DNA from: Bryobacterales bacterium
GTDB taxonomy: Bacteria; Acidobacteriota; Terriglobia; Bryobacterales; Bryobacteraceae
Length of the DNA: 6,784 bases
Reading direction: 5' to 3'
Assembly (NCBI GenBank): GCA_003132905.1
Contig: PKZC01000374.1
Location: 14,764 to 21,547 of the forward strand
Shown: piece by piece, positions 1 to 4,490 of the stretch
How the letters are laid out: every line of letters begins with the position of its first letter
Position numbering within the stretch: the stretch's first letter is position 1
The notes under the pieces: generated by a model
Told to the model about the DNA's origin: nothing
What the model saw: the letters and a program-made list of their open reading frames with translations, nothing else
Database searches by the model: none
Program-made: the position numbers and the translations under genes

Positions 1-169
1 AGCCAAAGAACTCCGGCAGAGCCAACTGGCACCGGGCAGGCGCAGGGAGAATTACAGACAGGATCGCCGCTACACATAATCGGTATAAAGAACGGCCTGA
101 TTGGGCTTGAGCAAGGAAGCCGAGGCGATCACCGATGCCCAGAACAAACCGCTGCAGTGCACGTTTCAC
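1..169 (-). CDS. Unrecognised exported or membrane-anchored protein, N-terminal part only (runs off left edge)
   Basis: A minus-strand frame opens at a GTG (167-169) and stays open for 56 codons to the window edge, so only the N-terminus is visible. Just upstream of the GTG is a strong purine-rich ribosome binding site, AGGGAGG (minus strand, 174-180), separated by four bases. The peptide begins VKRALQRFVLGIGDRLGF. At residues 26-50 it has a signal-like segment: basic residues R26 and R30, a hydrophobic core LCVAAILSVILPAPA, then ARCQLA, where cleavage could occur. This reads as a signal peptide with a long N-region, or as a membrane anchor. A palindrome with a -10-like hexamer lies 50-70 bp upstream, which fits a real gene start. 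No family is recognisable from 56 residues. The opposite strand also has an open frame here, but it shows no start signal. The call rests on the start context and the hydrophobic profile, not on homology. Confidence 0.5.
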   Translation of the reverse strand, partial: MKRALQRFVLGIGDRLGFLAQAQSGRSLYRLCVAAILSVILPAPARCQLALPEFFG

Positions 170-217
170 AGGGCCTCCCTTTTGCACGACCAACTATCGA
201 ATCCCGGCTGATACGTG

Positions 218-240
218 TAATCCTACATCATTGTAGATTA
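218..240. promoter_or_regulatory. Imperfect palindrome, candidate operator
   Basis: The core is CTACA-TCAT-TGTAG (223-236), a perfect 5-bp inverted repeat around a 4-base spacer. The symmetry extends outward as TAATC (218-222) and ATTA (237-240) with a one-base offset. It sits about 50-70 bp upstream of the minus-strand GTG start at 169 and overlaps that gene's candidate -10 element, the usual position for a dimeric repressor site. The TACA/TGTA half-sites resemble those of BlaI/MecI/CopY-type repressors, but those boxes usually have a 2-base spacer, so assignment to that family is only a suggestion. No regulator gene is in the window. Confidence 0.35.
230..235 (-). promoter_or_regulatory. 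Candidate -10 element for the left-edge minus-strand gene
   Basis: The minus strand reads TACAAT here, five of six matches to TATAAT. Transcription would begin near 223 and leave a leader of about 54 nt before the GTG at 169. No convincing -35 hexamer lies 16-18 bp upstream. The hexamer is embedded in the palindrome, so repressor binding there would block it. Assigned by eye. Confidence 0.3.
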
Positions 241-392
241 AGTGTGCAATCCATAGTTTGCTCATAGTCCAGATTTTCTACTTGCGGAGAAATGCAAATT
301 ACTGAATTGTTTGGAAATTCTCGCCCACGCTTGCTGCAAACCTTGGACCTTGCTTTTTAATTTGCCATACGCACCGCCGGAACAGAAGCGAC
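241..392. other. AT-rich spacer without a recognisable gene
   Basis: This stretch separates the left-edge minus-strand gene from the plus-strand gene fragments. It is visibly richer in A and T than the rest of the window. No reading frame with a start, ribosome binding site or recognisable protein was found on either strand. A weak promoter-like pair on the plus strand, TTGGAC (343-348) and CATACG (366-371) with 17 bp between them, could be the relic promoter of the decayed sigma gene that begins at 393, but the match is poor. A 5-bp inverted repeat GAATT/AATTC (304-320) is too short to mean much. Confidence 0.4.
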
Positions 393-510
393 ATGCCGAA
401 TTAACAGGAATTCACCGGAATGCTGCAACCTAACTTACCCCGCTGAACCGCTTCGTTTTCGGAATGGTCGCAATCATTTTGACGCTGAAGATGTTGTGCA
501 GGAGACGGTG
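393..510 (+). pseudogene. Decayed N-terminal fragment of a sigma-70-family gene, paralogous to the intact gene at 1074
   Basis: These 118 bases align from start codon to codon 40 with the intact sigma gene (1074-1193). By hand count, 95 of 120 aligned positions are identical, with 23 substitutions and two single-base deletions. Of the substitutions, 14 fall at third codon positions, so the two copies diverged under protein-level selection before this one died. Disabling changes are a CAA-to-TAA stop at codon 4, a deletion just after the shared residues QPNL, and a second deletion after the shared GGAATGGT stretch. Beyond the second deletion the original frame again reads DAEDVVQETV, matching DAEDIVQETV of the intact protein (start of sigma region 2). 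Homology stops abruptly after the shared 12-mer CAGGAGACGGTG, where dehydrogenase sequence begins. The remainder of region 2, the linker and region 4 are absent. Not expressed as a functional protein. Confidence 0.88.
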
Positions 511-964
511 CGACGTGGGCACCTTCGCCGTTCAGTTGGCGCACTGGAAAGGCGGTCATGTGATCACCACCAGCTCAGCAGCGAACCTGGACTTTCTGCG
601 TAGCTTGGGAGCGGACGAGACCATCGACTATACGGAAACGCGCTTTGAAGACGTGCTAAGCAACATCGACGTCGTCCTGGATGCCGTGGGCGGCGATGTC
701 ATCGAACGGTCGTGGCGCGTGCTGCGCCCTGGCGGCATCCTGATATCGGTGGCCAAGCCGATTCCAGAGAACGCTCCTCGCGAGCACGGCGTTCGCGGCC
801 TGTTCTTCATCGTAGCGCCAGACCGGGATCAATCAGAAGAAATGGCAAAACTTGTGGCGAAAACGTTCCCACTGGCACAGGCCCGCGACGCTTTCGAGCT
901 GGCAGGCAAAGGCCATACGCGAGGTAAGATCGTTCTGACGGTCCAAGCCGAAGGCGTCCAATAA
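511..964 (+). pseudogene. C-terminal fragment of a zinc-type/quinone-oxidoreductase-like alcohol dehydrogenase (MDR superfamily)
   Basis: From 515 the frame reads VGTFAVQLAHWKGGHVI, the end of the nucleotide-binding GGVGTFAVQLA motif of NADP-dependent medium-chain dehydrogenases. It continues through LRSLGADETIDY, VLDAVGGDVIERSWRVLRPGG and the family's C-terminal motif FPLAQARDAFELAGKGHTRGK, and stops at TAA (962-964). About 150 residues remain of a usual 310-340. The entire N-terminal GroES-like catalytic domain and the first glycines of the Rossmann motif are missing. About 9-12 residues also appear to be missing between MAKL and AKTFPL (near 852-855), where the family normally has a segment like VDAGKLRPVV. 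The frame has an ATG at 464, but the codons 464-511 are out-of-frame sigma-factor sequence, not dehydrogenase. A truncated MDR protein without its catalytic domain should not be an active reductase. Confidence 0.85.
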
Positions 965-1073
965 AGACGAAGCCGTGCAATAGCAGGGTCGGCTGGTCGA
1001 CACATCGCAGGAAGCTGTCCTTGGTGAATCAATCTGTTACGGGCGGAAGGCAACGTGCATTGACAATGCTGCC
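965..1073 (+). other. Spacer upstream of the sigma gene; no clear promoter
   Basis: These 109 bp lie between the dehydrogenase stop and the sigma start. No good -35/-10 pair was found. TTGACA (1060-1065) is only eight bases before the start codon, too close to be its -35. GGCGGAAGG (1042-1050) is purine-rich but about 23 bases from the ATG, too far for a normal ribosome binding site. The stretch has no visible similarity to the sequence before 393, so the duplication does not extend upstream of the start codons. Confidence 0.4.
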
Positions 1074-1193
1074 ATGCCCGATCAACAAGAATTTACCCAA
1101 CTGCTACAACCCAATTTACGCGCGCTCAACCACTTCGTCTGCGGAATGGTTGGCAATCAATTTGACGCCGAAGACATCGTTCAGGAGACGGTG
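1074..1193 (+). repeat. Direct-repeat partner of the decayed copy at 393-510
   Basis: The first 40 codons of the intact sigma gene repeat the 393-510 segment in the same orientation at about 79% identity, with a perfect 12-bp match at the end (499-510 and 1182-1193). The two copies bracket the dehydrogenase fragment. Similarity begins at the ATG in both copies, which supports the start chosen for the intact gene. Confidence 0.85.
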
Positions 1194-1628
1194 GTAAAAG
1201 CTTTTCTGCACTTTGCAGACTTCCGCGGCGAGTCCAAATTCAAGACTTGGCTGATGAGTATCGCGGTGAACGAAGTGCGCACCAGGCGGAGAACCGAGTT
1301 CCGCTCGCGTATGTCCTACTTCGATTTCGATCAGCTGGAGCGGTTTGCCAAAGCTACCTCGAATGACTCACCCCACCGCGAGTATCAAGAGAAAGAGACC
1401 GCCCAGCTGGTTCAAAACGCTATCGTTTCTCTCGAACCCGCCCAAAAAGAAGTGATCCACCTGCGGGTGGTTGAGGGTTTGAATATTGCGGACACAGCGC
1501 GCAGGCTCTTGATTTCGGTGCCGGCTGCGAAAGCCCGCTATTTCCGGGCCGCGCGCCGATTGTCCGGCAGGCTGGCGCGACAATCGCGCAAGCCGCTGCA
1601 ACCCGCCTATCGCGCGCTGGCCGGGTGA
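1074..1628 (+). CDS. RNA polymerase sigma factor, sigma-70 family (ECF-like)
   Basis: A 184-residue protein with the two-domain layout of extracytoplasmic-function sigma factors. Region 2 spans about residues 11-75: DAEDIVQETVVKAF (31-44) is the core-RNAP-binding helix, and FKTWLMSIAVNEVRTRRR (56-73) matches the region 2.3/2.4 helix that melts and reads the -10. A charged linker follows (about 76-112). Region 4 spans about 113-168, with LEPAQKEVIHLRVVEGLNIADTARRL and a helix-turn-helix ending near RYFRAARRL (155-163) for -35 recognition. The length is normal for the family. The ATG is supported by the decayed paralog at 393, which keeps the ATG and a similar second codon; no good ribosome binding site is visible. 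No anti-sigma gene adjoins it: upstream is gene debris and downstream is a convergent gene, so its control is unknown. Its 3' end overlaps the ankyrin gene by 22 bp, tail to tail. The target regulon cannot be inferred. Confidence 0.93.
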   Translation: MPDQQEFTQLLQPNLRALNHFVCGMVGNQFDAEDIVQETVVKAFLHFADFRGESKFKTWLMSIAVNEVRTRRRTEFRSRMSYFDFDQLERFAKATSNDSPHREYQEKETAQLVQNAIVSLEPAQKEVIHLRVVEGLNIADTARRLLISVPAAKARYFRAARRLSGRLARQSRKPLQPAYRALAG

Positions 1629-3121
1629 CTTTCAGCGGGCAAAGCCGCTGCGGTAGTAGCAGGAGGGGGCAGGCCCATCAGTTTGCGAAGCAGATCGGCC
1701 GTGCTCTGGTGAACCTCGACGCCCACGGCATCGGCTTTCAGGCCTAGCGCAACTTCCATGGGCGTGCGGCCTTTGTTGTCCTTGAGATCCAGCTTGGCGC
1801 CATGATCGGCGAGGAACTGCACAATGTCATCGGTTCCCTGGCCGGCGGCGGCGTGCAGGGCTGTATTGAGGGTCTTATCCGTGGCCGCGTTGATATCCAC
1901 GCCTTTGTCCAGGCAAATCTTCATCGCTTCAATGGGCTGCTCCCCGCGCCGGATGGTGTTCGCATGGCCCATGCCAGCCGCCACCATCAGGGCCGTGACG
2001 CCCCCCTTGGTGACCACCTTGGGATCGGCGCCCTTGTCCAGCAAGAGTTGCATCAGGGGAATATCGGCCGATTTAGCGGCGCGCAAGAAAGGCGTCGCGC
2101 CGTCGCCCATCATCACGTCCGGAAAATCGAGGACCGCGCGCGCCACGATCATCTTGGTCAGCTTCGCGTTGGGATCGGCTCCGTGATCCAGCAGCATCTT
2201 AATCAGATCCATCGGATCCACTTTGTTGCTGTCCCGGGGCGCGGGGCGGTTGCTTGAATAGATGTCGCGCATGTCGATGGCGGCGAACAACGCTGCGCGG
2301 CCGTTGGAATCGGCGGCGTTCGGATCCGCTTTCCGGTCGAGCAGGAAAGCCGCGGTATCGTAGTGTCCGTTAATGATGGCGAGCACCAGGGCGCTTGTGC
2401 CATCGGGATCGGCCGCCTTAACATCCGCGCCGTGATCGAGCAGGATCTTGGCGCATTCCGTGAATCCGCCGCGCGCCGCAAACAGCAGCGCCGTGAATCC
2501 GCCGCGCGGGAAGTGCATGGGTACGTCGCCCGGCTTGGGCTTCATGCCGCTGAAGTCGAAGATGGAGGAAACGGCGTTCACGTCCGCGCCATGCTCCACC
2601 AGCACCTTCACGACGTCGATATGATTTTCGGCAGTGGCCCACATTAACGCCGTCTGGCCGCGCCAGCTTTCTTTCGCATTCACTTCAGCGCCGTGATCGA
2701 GCAGCGCCTTGACAACCTCAGCGTTGCCGGCGCGCGATGCGGTCATTAACGCGGTCTGACCTTCAGCCTGGAAGACGTTCGCATCGGCTCCCGCTTTCAG
2801 CAGCACTTGTGCCATGGCGACGTTGCCGTTGGTGCAAGCCTGGGAAAGCGCGGTGAACCCCTCGCGATTAGACGCGTTGACGTTCGCCCCGGCAGCCAAC
2901 AGCGCTTCCACCGCTTTCTGGTCGTTCCAGTAAGCGGCCCACAGCAGTGCCGTGGACCCGTCGGGCTGCGGCGCGTTTACATCACCGGGATGCTGTTTGA
3001 CGAGCGCACGAACCGCGTCCATGTCGCCCTTCATAGCAACGTCTGCGATTGGCTGGGTTGCTCCAGGAGTCGCACCAAAGGCCGCGGAGGCGAGCAAGAC
3101 GCCCGTTAGCAGAAAGCGCAT
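1607..3121 (-). CDS. Exported ankyrin-repeat protein
   Basis: A 504-residue protein built almost entirely of ankyrin repeats, about 12 including imperfect ones. A Sec-type signal peptide is visible at residues 1-22 (MRFLLTGVLLASAAFGATPG; cleavage probably after the AFGA/ATPGA region). Repeats start near 24 and recur about every 33 residues: 55, 88, 121, 155, 208, 241, 274, 341, 374, 418 and 451. They carry the TAL-AA start and LLDHGADVNA end signatures. Two repeats are interrupted: an insert after DVNAV (about 184-206, with FDFSGMKPKPGDVPMHF) and one at about 285-302. The tail from 484 is rich in Pro and Ala. Ankyrin stacks bind proteins, so a periplasmic scaffold or inhibitor role for the two upstream operon products is inferred. 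It is the last gene of the operon: the DUF1552 stop is 9 bp upstream and supplies part of the ribosome binding site. Its 3' end overlaps the sigma gene. Confidence 0.93.
   Translation of the reverse strand: MRFLLTGVLLASAAFGATPGATQPIADVAMKGDMDAVRALVKQHPGDVNAPQPDGSTALLWAAYWNDQKAVEALLAAGANVNASNREGFTALSQACTNGNVAMAQVLLKAGADANVFQAEGQTALMTASRAGNAEVVKALLDHGAEVNAKESWRGQTALMWATAENHIDVVKVLVEHGADVNAVSSIFDFSGMKPKPGDVPMHFPRGGFTALLFAARGGFTECAKILLDHGADVKAADPDGTSALVLAIINGHYDTAAFLLDRKADPNAADSNGRAALFAAIDMRDIYSSNRPAPRDSNKVDPMDLIKMLLDHGADPNAKLTKMIVARAVLDFPDVMMGDGATPFLRAAKSADIPLMQLLLDKGADPKVVTKGGVTALMVAAGMGHANTIRRGEQPIEAMKICLDKGVDINAATDKTLNTALHAAAGQGTDDIVQFLADHGAKLDLKDNKGRTPMEVALGLKADAVGVEVHQSTADLLRKLMGLPPPATTAAALPAESHPASAR
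1633..1650 (+). other. Small hairpin just past the sigma stop codon
   Basis: CAGCGG (1633-1638) and CCGCTG (1645-1650) form a perfect 6-bp stem with a GCAAAG loop, four bases after the sigma stop. No T-run follows, so it does not meet the usual pattern for an intrinsic terminator. It also lies inside the 3' coding part of the ankyrin gene on the other strand. It might slow transcription or protect the sigma transcript end, or it may be chance. Confidence 0.2.
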
Positions 3122-3126
3122 GGGAT

Positions 3127-3133
3127 TCTCCTA
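3127..3133 (-). promoter_or_regulatory. Ribosome binding site of the ankyrin gene, overlapping the DUF1552 stop
   Basis: The minus strand reads TAGGAGA followed by five bases and ATG. The TAG (3131-3133) is the stop of the DUF1552 gene, and its last two bases belong to the AGGAGA Shine-Dalgarno sequence (3127-3132). Ribosomes finishing DUF1552 stop on the next gene's start region, so translational coupling is likely. Confidence 0.75.
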
Positions 3134-4474
3134 AACGTCCGTCAGGCCGCTGGTGCTGTCGCCGACCTTGTCGGTGGGAACACCGATCTTGTTCAACACC
3201 GACAGCAGGAGGTTCGACATCGGGGTGTTCTCCGGATATTTCAAATGGCGTCCACCCTGCAACGTACCGGCGCCACCGCCCGCCAACAGCGTCGGCAGCG
3301 GATTGTGATTGTGGATATTGCTGTTGCTCAAGCAGCTTCCGTAGACCAGCGTGGTGTGATCCAGCAAATTACCGTCGCCGTCCGGAGTGGCTTTCAGCTT
3401 GTCGAGGAATTTCGCGAACAACGTCAGATGGTAGTTCTGGATCTTTACCAGCTTGGCCAGCTTTTCGGGATTGTCCTGGTGATGCGAGGTGGCATGATGC
3501 GGATCGGGCACGCCCACTTGCGGATAGCTGCGCTGGCTGAGCTCGCGCGCCATCATGAAAGTGAAAACTCGCGTGGCGTCGGATTGAAACGCGAGCGCCA
3601 TCATGTCGTACATCAAGCCGACATGCTCTTCGTAAGAATCCGGCACACCCACCGGCGCATTCGGCATGGTTACCTGCGAACCGGCGTTCTTCTCCGCTAT
3701 TTGCAGACGCCGCTCGATCTCGCGGATGTTCTCCAGGTAATCATTCATGCGGGTGCGATCGCGCGCGCCCAAGCCCTTTTGCAAGCGCGGAACGGATCCA
3801 GTGATCTGATCCAGGATGCTCTTGTCTTCGTCCATGCGCGCCAGGCGTTCGGCCGACGTGCCGCCTTCGCCGAATAGCCGCTCGAACACCACACGCGGGT
3901 TGATCTCCATCGGCAGCGGCGTGGTGGGCGTGCTCCAGGAAATCGTGTTCATGTAGGCGCAACTGTAGCCGACATCGCAGGCGCCGATTAGCCCGGTCAT
4001 GTCTTCGGTGGCAAGCTCGAGCGATGGGAAGCGCGTGCTCTGGCCGATCTTTTGCGCCGCCATCTGATCGATGGTCGTGCCCGCCCGCACATCTTCACCC
4101 TCGGTCTTCTTGGCATGGGTACCGTTCAACCAAGTGGCCGTGGCACGCGAGTGATCTGCGCCGCCGTCGCCCAGCGCCTCGGCCATGTGATGGCACAGGT
4201 TGCTCACCACGATGACGTTTTGGCGATGCCGTTCCAGCGCGCTCAAGACTGGACCAAACTCGAAATCCGTCCCGGTGCCGATGGGCGTCCATTTGTCCAT
4301 CACCGCGCCGTGCGGCACGTAAATGCAACCCAGCCGCGGGACTACGTTCGCCGCCGTTTTGGTCTGCGCCGTCAGAGCCGGGATCATGGAATCCAGCAGC
4401 GGCAGCGAAATGGCCACGCCCAGGCCTTGCAGCAGCGTGCGGCGTGACAGGTGTTTCTTGGTGACGATCGTCAT
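3131..4474 (-). CDS. DUF1552 (HXXSHH) family protein with Tat signal
   Basis: A 447-residue protein. The N-terminus holds a twin-arginine signal, SRRTLLQGLGVAISLPLLD (residues 10-28), followed by a likely cleavage region near ALTAQ (33-37), so it is probably folded in the cytoplasm and exported. The family hallmark HxxSHH is present as HATSHH at residues 327-332 (3479-3496). Other probably conserved parts are YVPHGAVMDKW (52-62), SNLCHHMAEALGDGGADHS (91-109) and the C-terminal VYGSCLSNSNIHNHNPLPTLLAGG (377-400, His- and Asn-rich). The family is of unknown function. Clustered His, Ser and Asp residues suggest metal binding or hydrolysis, but that is inference. Genes of this family commonly lie beside DUF1592-type genes, as here. 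The start is supported by the GAGGAG ribosome binding site nine bases upstream. The gap to the upstream gene is 13 bp. Confidence 0.95.
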   Translation of the reverse strand: MTIVTKKHLSRRTLLQGLGVAISLPLLDSMIPALTAQTKTAANVVPRLGCIYVPHGAVMDKWTPIGTGTDFEFGPVLSALERHRQNVIVVSNLCHHMAEALGDGGADHSRATATWLNGTHAKKTEGEDVRAGTTIDQMAAQKIGQSTRFPSLELATEDMTGLIGACDVGYSCAYMNTISWSTPTTPLPMEINPRVVFERLFGEGGTSAERLARMDEDKSILDQITGSVPRLQKGLGARDRTRMNDYLENIREIERRLQIAEKNAGSQVTMPNAPVGVPDSYEEHVGLMYDMMALAFQSDATRVFTFMMARELSQRSYPQVGVPDPHHATSHHQDNPEKLAKLVKIQNYHLTLFAKFLDKLKATPDGDGNLLDHTTLVYGSCLSNSNIHNHNPLPTLLAGGGAGTLQGGRHLKYPENTPMSNLLLSVLNKIGVPTDKVGDSTSGLTDV

Positions 4475-4483
4475 TGTGGACGT

Positions 4484-4490
4484 CTCCTCA
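4484..4490 (-). promoter_or_regulatory. Ribosome binding site of the DUF1552 gene, overlapping the DUF1592-type stop
   Basis: The minus strand reads TGAGGAG, then nine bases, then ATG (4472-4474). The TGA stop (4488-4490) of the upstream gene shares two bases with the GAGGAG Shine-Dalgarno sequence (4484-4489). This is the same stop/ribosome-site arrangement as at the next junction of the operon. Confidence 0.75.

Noticed and set aside
1..266. Plus-strand frame open from base 1 to the TAG at 267-269 (88 codons)
   Set aside because: It has no recognisable protein motif and its start is not visible. It lies opposite the minus-strand frame that has a start, ribosome site and signal-like segment. 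It also runs through the palindrome and the AT-rich region. Chance openness is likely.
304..320. Inverted repeat GAATT/AATTC
   Set aside because: A five-base stem with a seven-base loop in AT-rich sequence is expected by chance and has no terminator or operator context.
464..964. Single 166-residue alcohol dehydrogenase gene starting at the ATG at 464
   Set aside because: The first 16 codons are frame-shifted sigma-gene sequence and the catalytic domain is absent, so it is treated as two pseudogene fragments.
1060..1074. 15-bp word ttgacaatgctgcca that also occurs at about 5248-5262
   Set aside because: The second copy lies within DUF1592-type coding sequence with no flanking similarity or relevant position. 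One such match in a window this size is plausibly chance.
393..1193. Mobile-element insertion flanked by direct repeats
   Set aside because: The repeats are 118-120 bp of diverged coding sequence, not short target duplications. The interior is a dehydrogenase gene fragment with no transposase or terminal inverted repeats.
1802..2257. 151-codon plus-strand open frame opposite the ankyrin gene
   Set aside because: Its recurring Val/Ile-Gln-Gln-x-Leu pattern is just the complement of the LLDHGAD ankyrin codons.
1801..2960. Recurrent DNA words such as cgtgatcgagcag, suggesting a DNA repeat array
   Set aside because: They are spaced about 99 bp or multiples apart and encode the LLDHGAD part of each ankyrin repeat, so they are explained by the protein repeats.
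3245..3877. 210-codon plus-strand open frame antisense to the DUF1552 gene
   Set aside because: The opposite strand encodes the HxxSHH family protein with a Tat signal. The antisense translation has no recognisable domain.
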